Shown here one piece after another: positions 1 to 9,103 of a DNA stretch of 64,000 nucleotides. Both the position numbers and the translations under genes were made by a program. The stretch spans positions 1-64,000 of the forward strand of contig NZ_DASWSJ010000244.1 in NCBI RefSeq assembly GCF_036402745.1. Reading direction: 5' to 3'. A model generated the notes under the pieces. That model was given only the letters and a program-made list of their open reading frames with translations, was not told where the DNA came from and searched no databases. This stretch comes from Actinophytocola sp036402745. Lineage in GTDB: Bacteria > Actinomycetota > Actinomycetes > Mycobacteriales > Pseudonocardiaceae. Within the stretch, counting starts at the first letter, position 1. Every line of letters begins with the position of its first letter.

Positions 1-70
1 CGTCGGGCGTGCCCCGCAGCTCCCGCTCGCTGCGCGGCAGGCTGGTGGGCTGCAGCAGGACCAGTGTCAT
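1..70 (-). CDS. Unknown protein, 5' fragment
   Basis: Only the first 23 codons lie in the window, beginning MTLVLLQPTSLP; the rest is beyond position 1. The ATG at 70 follows the stop of the A-T-R gene (83) by 12 bases and is preceded by a GAGGGG ribosome-binding site at a good distance. It is therefore very probably the next gene of the same transcript. The fragment is too short to assign a family. Confidence 0.6.
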   Translation of the reverse strand, partial: MTLVLLQPTSLPRSERELRGTPD

Positions 71-82
71 CGAGTGAGCCCC

Positions 83-3000
83 TCAGGAGACCGACTGCGA
101 CTTGCCGGCGAGCCGGGCGCGCTGCTCGGCCGGCGTGGGCAGGAAGCCGATGTCGACCATGTAGGAGAAGCACTTGTGCGCCAGGTCGGCCGTCATCAGC
201 GGGCACTCGATGCCGGTGTCCCGCAGGACGGTCAGCGTGTTCGCGCACTCCTCCCGGAGGTCGACGCCCTCGAGCACCTCACGGGTGAACGCCGGCAGCA
301 CCGACCGCACCCGCTCCTCGAACAGCAACGGCAGCAACGGGAACAGCGGGTTGTCCGGCCCGAGTGACACCAGGTGCTGGACGGCGGTCTCCAGCGGCAC
401 GGTCTCGAACGCGTAGCCGAAGGACCGGACCCACTCGTAGACGACCTCGAGCGGCACCGGGTTCAGGTTCCACAGGTTGAAGTCCCGGTCGCGGGACTCC
501 GGCCGCAGCGAGACGTGCGCGATCGCCTTGGCGGCGTAGTCGATCGGGATCGCGTCGAAGAGGTAGTCGATGGCCGGCACCACGCCGAACTCCAGCAGGC
601 CCTTGATCTGCAGCAGCAGATAGTCGCTGGTCTGCGTGGCGCCGGTCTCGCTGTGGCTCATCATCATGCCGGGCCGGAAGACCGTGGTCGGGATGCCGCG
701 GGCGCGGCCGATCCGGACGAGGTGGTCACCGGCCCACTTGGTCCGCGCGTAGGCCTCGGGCACCTCGAGGGGCACCAGCTCCTCGTTCTCCAGGAACGGG
801 CGGTCTCGGCCGGTGTGCAGAAACGCGTCGATGCTCGACACGTAGTGCACCGCCTTGAGCCGCTCGCTGACCGCGAGGCGCAGCATCTCGGCCACGGAGT
901 CCACATTGGCCGCCTTGAGCGCGCTGTACGGGAACACGAAGTTGACCAGCGCGCCGCAGTGGTAGATCGAGTCGATCATCCGGCCGAGCCGGGTGAACCC
1001 GTCCTCGCCCAGTCCGAGGCTCGGTTCGGCGAGATCGCCGACGATCGCCTCGATCCGGTCGTCGAAGGAGTCGTCCCAGATGAGGTAGGTCCGCATGACT
1101 TCGCGGATCCGCTCCTTGCCGGCCGCCGCGGAGTCCGCGCGCACGAGGCACCAGACGGTGGCGTCGGTCCGCTCGACCAGCTCCAGCAGGAGGAAGGCGC
1201 CGAGGTAGCCGGTGGCCCCGGTGAGCAGGATGTGCTCGGGAGCGTGCCAGTTCGCCGCGGGCAGGCCCTCAGCCGGGCGGATGGACTCGTCGAGGTCGGT
1301 ATCGGCCAGAACGTCGGCGAGGCTCGCGGTGGCGTCGGCCTGGCTGCGGCGCGCGGCCTCGATCATCGCGGCGGCGCCGCCAACGTGCGGCACCTCGAAC
1401 AGCTGGTGCATCGGGATGCTCACGCCGAACCGGCTCCACAGGCCGAGCGCCAGGCGCGCCAGGTGCAGCGAGTTGGCGCCGACGGCGAAGAAGCTGTCCA
1501 GCACCCCGATGGCCTCGATGCCGAGGATCTCGGTGACCAGCTGGGCCACCTCGGTCTCCAGCGCGGTCATCTCCCGGTCCGTGCCGGGCCGGCCGACCGG
1601 TTCCGGGTCGGCGAGGGCACCGCGGTCGACCTTGCCGGCGACATTGCGCGGCAGCGCGTCGAGAACTACGAGCCGGGCGGGGACCATGTGTCCGGGGAGC
1701 AGAGCGGCCAGGTGCTCCCGCACCTCGTCGGGGTCGACCGGCGCACCGTCCACACCGGACAGCCAGGCCGCCAGGATCTGGCTCGTGCCCAGCGTCCTGA
1801 TGTCGGCCGCGGCCTCGCTGACGGCCGGATGGCCCACCAGCGCGTGCTCCACCTCGGCCAGCTCGATCCGGAAGCCACGCAGCTTGACCTGGTGGTCGAC
1901 GCGGCCGCGGAACTCCAGCTGGCCGTCGGCGAGCCGGCGGGCGCGGTCGCCGGTGCGGTACATCCGCCCGCCGGGCGTGGTGCTCCACGGGTCGGGGAGG
2001 AACCGCGCACCGGTGAGGCCAGGCCGCTCGTGGTAGCCGCGGGCCACCCCGCCGCCGCCGATGAACAGCTCGCCATCCGTACCGTCGGGCACCGGCCGCA
2101 GGTCCTCGTCGAGCAGGTAGGCACCGGCACCCGCGATCGGGTCGCCGATCGGCACGGGCCCGTCGGGGTCGCCGCCGCGGAGGGTGGCGGTCGTCGTCCA
2201 CACGGTGGTCTCGGTGGGGCCGTAGTTGTTGACCAGCAGGCATTCCGGTAGCAGCTGGTGGTGGCGCTCGACGAGCGCGCGCGGGCACGCCTCGCCGCCG
2301 ACGATCACGCAGTGCAGGCTGGCCAGTGGGGCCGGGTCGTCGGCCTGGATCACTGAGTACAGCGAGGGCGTGCAGTCCAGGTGGGTCACCCGGTGCCGGG
2401 CGATCAGGTCGCGCAGCGCACGCGGGTCGCGAAGCTCCTCCGGGGAGGGGATCACGAGCTGGCCGCCGGTCGCGAGCGTCCAGTAGAGACCGACCGCGCT
2501 GGCGTCGAAGGAGAACGACAGCAGCAGCAGGAACGACGCCGGGGCGGGCCGGTCGTAGTCGTGCTGGGCCAGGGTCGTGTGCACGACCTGGCGATGGGCC
2601 GCGATGACGCCCTTGGGCTCGCCGGTCGAGCCCGACGTGTAGATCACGTACGCCGCGTTCCCCGGCGAGACCGCGACGTCCGGCCGAGCGTCCGGCTCGT
2701 CCGCCAGGTGCTCCGGGTCGGACAGGATCGTGGTCCACTCCCCGTCGGGCGCCGCACCGGCCGACGCCTCCGGGGTCACCAGGACCGTCGCCGCGGAGTC
2801 GGCCATCAGGAAGTGGAACCGCCGCGGCGGGTTCGCGGGGTCGATCGGCACGTACACCCCGCCCGCCTTCAGCACGGCGAGGAGCGCGACCACCGTCTCC
2901 GTGCACCGCTCGGCGATGACCGCCACCGCGGTCTCCGGCCCGACCCCGGCCCGGCGCAGCCGGTGCGCGAGCCGGTTGGCCCAGCCGTCCAGCTCGGCGT

Positions 3001-3121
3001 AGGTGAGGTCGGCGCCGAGGTGCGTGACCGCGCACGCGCCGGGCGTCCGGTCCGCCTGCCGCTCGACCAGCTCGTGGAGCAGGTGAACCTGCTCGGTGGT
3101 CGCGGTTCCGTTCTCTCCCAT
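83..3121 (-). CDS. NRPS module A-T-R with terminal thioester reductase
   Basis: A 1,012-residue module with adenylation, carrier and thioester-reductase domains but no condensation domain. The A domain (about 10-510) shows YTSGSTGEPKG near 155, YGPTE, YRTGD and the A10 lysine in GKVDR near 497. The eye-read pocket DAVDIGNVW(K) matches no code I know. The carrier serine is in GANSLH near 549. The C-terminal SDR-type reductase (about 630-1005) keeps GATGYLG for NADPH and catalytic YARTK near 792, so it should release a thioester as aldehyde or alcohol. The open frame runs upstream into the preceding gene, but NRPS-like sequence begins only after the ATG at 3121. That ATG has no obvious Shine-Dalgarno. 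It lies 44 bases after the C-A-R stop, behind its own SARP-type repeat, so it can probably be transcribed separately. Confidence 0.9.
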   Translation of the reverse strand: MGENGTATTEQVHLLHELVERQADRTPGACAVTHLGADLTYAELDGWANRLAHRLRRAGVGPETAVAVIAERCTETVVALLAVLKAGGVYVPIDPANPPRRFHFLMADSAATVLVTPEASAGAAPDGEWTTILSDPEHLADEPDARPDVAVSPGNAAYVIYTSGSTGEPKGVIAAHRQVVHTTLAQHDYDRPAPASFLLLLSFSFDASAVGLYWTLATGGQLVIPSPEELRDPRALRDLIARHRVTHLDCTPSLYSVIQADDPAPLASLHCVIVGGEACPRALVERHHQLLPECLLVNNYGPTETTVWTTTATLRGGDPDGPVPIGDPIAGAGAYLLDEDLRPVPDGTDGELFIGGGGVARGYHERPGLTGARFLPDPWSTTPGGRMYRTGDRARRLADGQLEFRGRVDHQVKLRGFRIELAEVEHALVGHPAVSEAAADIRTLGTSQILAAWLSGVDGAPVDPDEVREHLAALLPGHMVPARLVVLDALPRNVAGKVDRGALADPEPVGRPGTDREMTALETEVAQLVTEILGIEAIGVLDSFFAVGANSLHLARLALGLWSRFGVSIPMHQLFEVPHVGGAAAMIEAARRSQADATASLADVLADTDLDESIRPAEGLPAANWHAPEHILLTGATGYLGAFLLLELVERTDATVWCLVRADSAAAGKERIREVMRTYLIWDDSFDDRIEAIVGDLAEPSLGLGEDGFTRLGRMIDSIYHCGALVNFVFPYSALKAANVDSVAEMLRLAVSERLKAVHYVSSIDAFLHTGRDRPFLENEELVPLEVPEAYARTKWAGDHLVRIGRARGIPTTVFRPGMMMSHSETGATQTSDYLLLQIKGLLEFGVVPAIDYLFDAIPIDYAAKAIAHVSLRPESRDRDFNLWNLNPVPLEVVYEWVRSFGYAFETVPLETAVQHLVSLGPDNPLFPLLPLLFEERVRSVLPAFTREVLEGVDLREECANTLTVLRDTGIECPLMTADLAHKCFSYMVDIGFLPTPAEQRARLAGKSQSVS

Positions 3122-3143
3122 GGCGATACCGTTCCGTGCCGCC

Positions 3144-3159
3144 GTACATTTCCCGTACA
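3144..3159 (-). promoter_or_regulatory. SARP-type 11-bp direct repeat before the A-T-R gene
   Basis: On the minus strand the pentamer TGTAC occurs twice at exactly 11-bp spacing (TGTACGGGAAATGTACGG), followed by CGGC. Nearly the same block lies at 11294-11309. Direct repeats spaced 11 bp are the known layout of SARP operators, and SARP genes lie next door. The regulator and start point are inferred. Confidence 0.5.
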
Positions 3160-3165
3160 CGAGAG

Positions 3166-6100
3166 CTACGCGTGGACGGCCGGTGCCTCGAGGAAACCGG
3201 CGCGCACCAGGTGCGCCAGGATCTTGCGGCCCAGCTCGGCACTCATGGGCGGGCAGTCGATGCCGCTGCCGGCCAGCGCCGAGTCCGAGTTGCGGGTGCA
3301 GATCTCCGGCGCGCCGACCTCGGGGATGCCGCGTGGATCGACGAAGTCGTCCCGCAGCAGCAAGGGAACCACCGGGAACAGGGCGTTGGCGCTGTCCACC
3401 GCACGCAGCGTGCGCCGCCACGTCGCGTCGGACACGACCTCGAACCGGTAGCCGAACTCCGCGACCCAGTCCCAGATGTCGCGCAACGACACCGTGCTCG
3501 TGTTGCGGAAGTGGAACGCCCGGCCGAAGGACGCGCGCTGCCGGGACACGTGCACGATCGCGCGGCTCACGAAGTCCACCGGCATCAGGTTCATCGTGAG
3601 CGCGTGGTCGGGCCCGACGCCGAGCTGGACGCAGCCCTTCAACAGAACGCAGGAGAAGTCCGCGGGGTTGGTGGCGCCGGTGCCACTGTGCCCGAGGATG
3701 GTCCACGGCCGGTAGCGCACCACCGGCAGCCCGCGCTCGCCGAGCGTGGCGACCAGCTGCTCGGCCACCCACTTGCTCTGGTCGTACCCACCGACCACTT
3801 CGGACGGGTCGATGGCACCGTCCTCGACGATCCGTCGCGCGGTGCCGTGCATGAACACGTCCATCGTGGACAGATGGTGCACGGCCTTCGCGCGGACGTG
3901 GCAGGCGAGCCGGAGCACCTCCTTCGTGCCGAGCACGTTCGCGGCGCGCAGCGCGGAGTACGGGTAGATGAAGTTCACCTGCGCGCCGCAGTGGTAGATC
4001 ACGTCGACGGTGGCGGCGACCTCGGCGTACCGGTCGGCGGTCAGGCCGAGCCCCGGCTCCTCCAGTGAGCCGGGCAGCGCGACGAGCCGGCGCCGGTAGC
4101 GCTCCTCCCAGATCCCGTAGCCGCGCAAGGTGTCGACCAGCCGCGCCATGCCCAGCCCGGCGGTGTCCGCGCGGACCAGGCAGTGCACGGTGGCGGTGCC
4201 GGCGCGCAGCAGCTCCTCGAGCACGAACGCGCCGAGGAACCCGGTGCCGCCGGTGAGCAGGATGTGCCGCGGGTCCAGGATGTCCGCGAGCGGCAGGCCG
4301 GCGGGGGTGAGGTCGTCCTCGACCACCGTGTCGCGCACCAGCTCCTGGGTGACCGGGTCCGCCGCGACCGCGCCGGACGCACCCGGTGGCGGCAGCGCCG
4401 CGCGGTCGACCTTTCCGTTGTGGGTCAGCGGAAGCTCGGGCAGCTCGACGTAGTGGGCCGGGACCATGTGCGCGGGCAGGGTGCGGCCGAGGAACTCACC
4501 CAGCGTCGCCGGCGCCGGCGCCTTGTGGGGCACGACGTAGGCGACCAGCCGCCGGTCCCCGGGCCGGTCCTCCCTGGCGAGCACCGCGGCCGCGCGGACG
4601 TTGCGGTGGCGCAGCAACGAGGCCTCGATCTCGCCGAGCTCGATGCGGTGCCCGCGCACCTTCACCTGATGGTCGGCCCGGCCGAGGAAATCCAGCGTGC
4701 CGTCGGACCGGTACCGCACGAGGTCGCCGGTCCGGTACAACCGGGCGCCGGGCTCGCGGCCGAAAGGATCGGGCACGAAGCGGTCGGCGGTCAGCCCGGG
4801 GCGGCCGAGATAGCCGCGGGCCACCCCCGCGCCGCCGATGTACAGCTCCCCAGCCACCCCGATGGGCACCCGGCGCCCCGCCGCGTCGAGCACGTGGAGC
4901 CGGGTGTTGCGGATGGGCCGGCCGATCGGCACCGGCCCCGGGCCGGCATCGCCCGCGGCGACCTGGTGCACGCAGCAGCCGACCACCGTCTCGGTCGGGC
5001 CGTACTCGTTGACCACCACGGAGTCGGGCGCACCGGCGGTCCACGCCCGCAGCGCCTCGCCGGGCAGCGCCTCCCCGCCCACCACGAGCCGGTGGCCCGC
5101 CAGCTCGCCGGGTTCGAGGGCGTCGCCCAGCAGCTCCAGGTGTGCCGGGGTGAGCTTCACCAGGCTCGGCCCGGACTCCCGCAGCACCACGGCGAGCGCC
5201 GTCACGCCAGGGCCGTCCGCGCCAGCGAGGAACACCGTGCGGCCCGCCGCCAGGGCGGGGAACACGGAGGTGACGGCGAGGTCGAAGGCGACCGAGGTGT
5301 GCAGCGGCGACCCGGCTCCCTCCGCCACCCGGTATGCCGAGGTGGCCCAGCCGACGTAGTTGGTCAGGCCGCGATGGGTGACCGCGACGCCCTTGGGGAC
5401 GCCCGTCGAGCCCGAGGTGTGCAGAACGTAGGCGAGCCCGTCCGGGTGGACCCGCACGGACAGGTCGGTCCGGTCCTGCGCGGCCAGCTCCGCGGTGTCC
5501 CGGTCCAGCACGACGGCCCGCCGCGGCGGCACCGGGACCCGGTCGGCGAGGTCCGCGACCGTGACGACGAGCCCGGCACCGCTGTCGGTGACCACGAACC
5601 CGAGCCGGCCGGGCGGGTGCGCGGGGTCGAGCGGCACGTAGGCCGCGCCGGCCTTGAGCACGGCGAGCAACGCCACCGGCAGGTCCGGGCACCGGGGAAG
5701 GCACACGGCGACCCGGGTCTCCGGCCCGGCGCCGCGGGCCCGCAGCACGCGGGCGAGCCGGTTGGCGCGCTCGTTCAGCTGCCGGAAGGTGAGCCGTTCG
5801 GCGCCGAGGGCCACGGCGGTCGCGTCGGGCTCGCGGGCCGCCACGGCCTCGACCAGCTCGACGACGGACGGCTCGGGCTCCGGCGCGGCGACGCCGTGGG
5901 CCCAGCGGTCGAGGACCACGGCCTCCTCGGCCGGCAGCACGTCGAGGTCGCCGACCAGGTCGTCCACAGTGGACGCCGCGGCCTCGAGCAGGGTGCGGAG
6001 CCTCGGGAGCAACCGGCCGTCGCCGGTCACCCGGACGGTCACGGTGTCCTCGTCCACCACGCAGCTGAAGGTCAGCGGCCGTGCCGGGTTGTCGAGGCCG

Positions 6101-7122
6101 CCCCGGCACACCCGTGCACCCGCCAGGACGGCGTACCGGCCCGGGTCCTCGACCAGGACGGCGGCCTCGACCAGCTCGTCCCGCGCGACGTCCAGCTCCG
6201 CGGCAAGGCGCTCGACCGGGACCCGCACCCGCCCGAGCGCGTCCCGGTGCGCTGCGGCGACCAGGCCGAACGCGGCCCGCACGGTCGGCGCGCCGCCGAG
6301 GTTCACCCGGACCGGCAGCACGGCGGCCAGCGGGCCGATCAGGTTCTCCGTGCCCGGATCGGCCCGCTGGTCATCGAGCACGCCGAGGCGGACGTCGACC
6401 TGGCCGGACAGCCGGGACAGCAGCACGGCGACGGCGGCCGGCAGCACGTCCCGACTCGCCACCCCGGTGGCCGCCGCCACCGTGTCCACCAGCGCCAGCG
6501 GAAGCTCCACCGAGCTGTCCACACGGGACGGTCCAGCGACCGCCGGGAGGCGCATCGCCCGGCTCCCCTCGAGGTCGGCGACACCGGCCGCGAGCTGGGT
6601 CGCGTACTCGGCCGTCGTCAGCCATCGCCGCCGCCCGGCGAGCAGCTCACCGAGCCGCGCGAGTGGCCGCGGGTCGGCGGTCGCGAGCTCGTCGAGCAGG
6701 ATCGCCGGTGAGAACTCGTCCGCGATCAACCGGTGCAGCACCACCGACAGCACGCTTCGCCCGCCGTCCAGCCGGATCAGGGTGACCCGGAACAACGGCG
6801 CGGCCGTGACCGGCAGCGGCCGCTCGGCGTCGGCCCGCAGGGCTTGCCGCAGCGCGGCCGCCCGGTCCTGCCGCGCCGTCCCGGACAGGTCGACGACACC
6901 GGCCGGCACGGTCAGGTTCCGGGCGACGAGCCGCACCGGTTCGCCGTCCAGCACACGGAAGTAGGTGCGCAGCGCCTCCTGCCGGCGCACCACCGCGGCC
7001 AGCGTGTGGTCGAGCGCCTGAAGGTCGACCGGCCCGTCGAGGTCGAACGTCGCCCGGATCGGGCCGGCTTCAGCACCGGACCACACCGCCTGCTGGCCCA
7101 CCGACAGGTTCGTGCCGCTCAT
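3166..7122 (-). CDS. NRPS C-A-R protein lacking a carrier domain (Asn-like A domain)
   Basis: An NRPS of 1,318 residues. The N-terminal C domain (about 5-420) has HRLIADE at 130-136 in place of HHxxxDG, so the catalytic second histidine is an arginine. The A domain (about 425-910) has TSGSTGVPKG near 572 and NGKVDR near 905. Its eye-read pocket DLTKVGEVGK differs at one position from the classical asparagine code DLTKLGEVGK. Only about 45 residues separate A10 from the reductase motif GGTGFLG near 953, and no (D/G)S carrier motif occurs there, so the T domain is missing. The reductase keeps LSTMD and YDQSK. It starts 31 bases after the SARP gene at 7154, suggesting co-transcription. The reductase must act on a carrier supplied by another protein. 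Confidence 0.9.
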   Translation of the reverse strand: MSGTNLSVGQQAVWSGAEAGPIRATFDLDGPVDLQALDHTLAAVVRRQEALRTYFRVLDGEPVRLVARNLTVPAGVVDLSGTARQDRAAALRQALRADAERPLPVTAAPLFRVTLIRLDGGRSVLSVVLHRLIADEFSPAILLDELATADPRPLARLGELLAGRRRWLTTAEYATQLAAGVADLEGSRAMRLPAVAGPSRVDSSVELPLALVDTVAAATGVASRDVLPAAVAVLLSRLSGQVDVRLGVLDDQRADPGTENLIGPLAAVLPVRVNLGGAPTVRAAFGLVAAAHRDALGRVRVPVERLAAELDVARDELVEAAVLVEDPGRYAVLAGARVCRGGLDNPARPLTFSCVVDEDTVTVRVTGDGRLLPRLRTLLEAAASTVDDLVGDLDVLPAEEAVVLDRWAHGVAAPEPEPSVVELVEAVAAREPDATAVALGAERLTFRQLNERANRLARVLRARGAGPETRVAVCLPRCPDLPVALLAVLKAGAAYVPLDPAHPPGRLGFVVTDSGAGLVVTVADLADRVPVPPRRAVVLDRDTAELAAQDRTDLSVRVHPDGLAYVLHTSGSTGVPKGVAVTHRGLTNYVGWATSAYRVAEGAGSPLHTSVAFDLAVTSVFPALAAGRTVFLAGADGPGVTALAVVLRESGPSLVKLTPAHLELLGDALEPGELAGHRLVVGGEALPGEALRAWTAGAPDSVVVNEYGPTETVVGCCVHQVAAGDAGPGPVPIGRPIRNTRLHVLDAAGRRVPIGVAGELYIGGAGVARGYLGRPGLTADRFVPDPFGREPGARLYRTGDLVRYRSDGTLDFLGRADHQVKVRGHRIELGEIEASLLRHRNVRAAAVLAREDRPGDRRLVAYVVPHKAPAPATLGEFLGRTLPAHMVPAHYVELPELPLTHNGKVDRAALPPPGASGAVAADPVTQELVRDTVVEDDLTPAGLPLADILDPRHILLTGGTGFLGAFVLEELLRAGTATVHCLVRADTAGLGMARLVDTLRGYGIWEERYRRRLVALPGSLEEPGLGLTADRYAEVAATVDVIYHCGAQVNFIYPYSALRAANVLGTKEVLRLACHVRAKAVHHLSTMDVFMHGTARRIVEDGAIDPSEVVGGYDQSKWVAEQLVATLGERGLPVVRYRPWTILGHSGTGATNPADFSCVLLKGCVQLGVGPDHALTMNLMPVDFVSRAIVHVSRQRASFGRAFHFRNTSTVSLRDIWDWVAEFGYRFEVVSDATWRRTLRAVDSANALFPVVPLLLRDDFVDPRGIPEVGAPEICTRNSDSALAGSGIDCPPMSAELGRKILAHLVRAGFLEAPAVHA

Positions 7123-7153
7123 CCCGCGTTCCCTTCGCCAGCCGGTCGGACGG

Positions 7154-8962
7154 TCACGCCGGCTCGGCCACCAGCGACCCGGCCGCCACGCGTTCCCTCG
7201 CGTACAGGGCGAACAGCTCGTTCAGCTGGTACCACGGCGCGCGGCCGTCCCGGACCTCCACGGCATCGAGCAGGTTGGCGCACATCAGGTGCTCGATGAT
7301 CCGGTCCGACCGGGCCGGCGGCCGGTCGAGCACGGCCGCGGCCGCCTCGCCGGGCAGCACCCCGGAACCGTGCGTCGCGATCAGCCGGACGGCCCGGCGC
7401 TCCTCCTCGGGCAGCGCCAGGTAGCTCGGCTCCAGCCCGGCCCGCACCGACAGGTCCCCACAGATCAGCTCGTCGAGCCGGGTCCGGTTGTCCCCGAGCC
7501 GGTCCGCCAGGTCCGCCAACGGCCAGCGCGGCCGCATCGCCAGCCGCGCGGCCGCCACCTTGAGCGCCAGCGGAACCAGGGCACAGCCCCGCGCGATCCG
7601 GCGGGCCGCGTCCGGCTCCCGGGCGATCCGCTCGGCGCCGACCACCCCGCGTAGCAGCCCGACGGCCTCACCGAGCGACAGGGGGCCGAGCCGGGTGCGG
7701 CGCAGGCCCTCCAGCATCGTCAGGCCGCACCGGCCGGACACGATGACCCGACACTCTCCCGTGCCCGGGAGCAGCGGCCGGACCTGCGCGTGGTCCCAGG
7801 CGTCGTCGAGCACGACGAGCACCCGGCGTTCGGCCACGGTGGCGCGGAAGAGCGCCGAGCGGTACTCCACCGCGTCCGGTATCTCCCACGCGGCGATGCC
7901 GAGGGACCGCAGCAGGGAGGCGAGCACGTCCGCCGGCTCCTTCGGCCGGCCGGTGGTGCCGCCGAGCGTCTGGTAGAGCTGACCGTCCGGAAAGGACGGC
8001 CGTAGCCGGTGTGCGGCGGCGACCGCGAGCGCGGTCTTGCCGACCCCCGGCGGCCCGGACAGCTCGACGCCGATCGGCCCACCCGCGGGCAGGCGCAGGA
8101 CCGACGTCATGCCGGCGAGCGCCGCCGCGCGGCCCACCACCTGGGGGACGGCGGGCAGCGCGCACGGGCGGCTCGGCAGGGAGGCGGACCGCGCGCGGGT
8201 GGCGCCGGCAGGTCCCGGCTGGCCCGAGGTGCGGATCCGCTGCCGCACCCGGCACAGCTCCGCACCCGGCTCGATGCCGAGGTCGCGGCGCAGCACCGCG
8301 CGTGCCTCGGCGAACACCGCCAGCGCATCGGGCCTGCGGCCGGCCCGCTCCAGCGCGGTCATCAGCTGGGCCCAGGTGTGCTCGGCGAGCGGCCGTTCGG
8401 CGAGCATCTCGCGCAGCCGGGCGGGCAGGTCGTCGTGCCGGCCCAGCGCCAGCCGCGCGTCGACCCACGACGACAGCACCTCGCACCGGCGGTCCTCCAG
8501 GGCGGTGATCCGCGCCTGGGCCCAGGACCCCAGCTCGATCCCGTCGAAGGGCCGCCCGCGCCACAGCCGGATCGCGCCGCCGAGGCAGCGGGCCGCCCGG
8601 CCCGTGTCGCCCCGGTTGGCCGCGGCCACGCCCTCGTCGGCGAGCTTCTCGAAGTCCAGCAGGTCGAGCTCGTCGGGCCGCACGTCGATCGCGTAGCCGG
8701 TGGGGTCGCTGACCAGCCTGGGCCGCCCGTCAGCCGTGTTGCCCAGGGACTTGCGCAGGTCGGACACATAGGTCCGGATGTTCGCGGTGGCCGAGCAGGG
8801 CGGCGAGCTGTCCCAGATCGCGTCGATCAGCCTGGCCCTCGTGACCACCCGGCCGGGCTGCAGCAGCAGGGCGGCGAGCAGCGCGTAACGCTTGGCGCCC
8901 TTGATGTCCGGTACGACCGTGGAGATACGAACCTCCATGGGCCCGAGCACGTTGATTCGCAT
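7154..8962 (-). CDS. SARP-family regulator with BTAD and NB-ARC domains
   Basis: A 602-residue cluster-type activator. It has an OmpR-like winged-helix DNA-binding domain (about 1-95) and a bacterial transcriptional activation domain (about 100-245). An NB-ARC ATPase follows, with P-loop GPPGVGKTALA near 305 and a VVLDDAWD Walker B. The TPR region of full AfsR proteins is absent. I chose the ATG at 8962 (MRINVLGPMEV) because GGAG lies 8 bases upstream and homology begins there; an in-frame start 24 bases upstream is less likely. It heads the transcript into the C-A-R gene. An 11-bp-spaced TGTAA repeat sits in its promoter, so autoregulation or control by another SARP is likely. Confidence 0.88.
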   Translation of the reverse strand: MRINVLGPMEVRISTVVPDIKGAKRYALLAALLLQPGRVVTRARLIDAIWDSSPPCSATANIRTYVSDLRKSLGNTADGRPRLVSDPTGYAIDVRPDELDLLDFEKLADEGVAAANRGDTGRAARCLGGAIRLWRGRPFDGIELGSWAQARITALEDRRCEVLSSWVDARLALGRHDDLPARLREMLAERPLAEHTWAQLMTALERAGRRPDALAVFAEARAVLRRDLGIEPGAELCRVRQRIRTSGQPGPAGATRARSASLPSRPCALPAVPQVVGRAAALAGMTSVLRLPAGGPIGVELSGPPGVGKTALAVAAAHRLRPSFPDGQLYQTLGGTTGRPKEPADVLASLLRSLGIAAWEIPDAVEYRSALFRATVAERRVLVVLDDAWDHAQVRPLLPGTGECRVIVSGRCGLTMLEGLRRTRLGPLSLGEAVGLLRGVVGAERIAREPDAARRIARGCALVPLALKVAAARLAMRPRWPLADLADRLGDNRTRLDELICGDLSVRAGLEPSYLALPEEERRAVRLIATHGSGVLPGEAAAAVLDRPPARSDRIIEHLMCANLLDAVEVRDGRAPWYQLNELFALYARERVAAGSLVAEPA

Positions 8963-9041
8963 GACTCCCACTCCGTATCGCAACACGTACGGTGCGTTCG
9001 CTCGTCGCGCCGCGCTCGGGGAGAACGGTAGGGAGGGCCAC

Positions 9042-9057
9042 TTACAGGCCTGTTACA
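9042..9057 (-). promoter_or_regulatory. SARP-type 11-bp direct repeat before the SARP gene
   Basis: The minus strand reads TGTAACAGGCCTGTAAGTG, in which TGTAA recurs at 11 bp. Nine bases after the second heptamer comes TACCGT, a plausible -10. SARP sites typically lie about 8 bp upstream of the -10, so the geometry fits. A very similar pair (CGTAACTG / CGTAAGTG) precedes the StrR-like gene at 50070. Confidence 0.5.
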
Positions 9058-9103
9058 TTTCACTTTTGTTCGCCACAGCCGCGAAACCCGCGGCTCCGGT
9101 CGG

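Noticed and set aside
374..2251. Long plus-strand frame antisense to the A-T-R gene, and similar long antisense frames at 4183-6711, 39436-42243 and 43700-47098
   Set aside because: Typical high-GC shadow frames with Arg/Gly/Ala/Pro-rich low-complexity products and no motifs, while the opposite strand encodes clear NRPS domains.
3105..3140. Leaderless transcript for the A-T-R gene
   Set aside because: A GGTATC lies only 3 bases before the ATG, too close for a -10 of a leaderless message. The lack of a Shine-Dalgarno remains unexplained.
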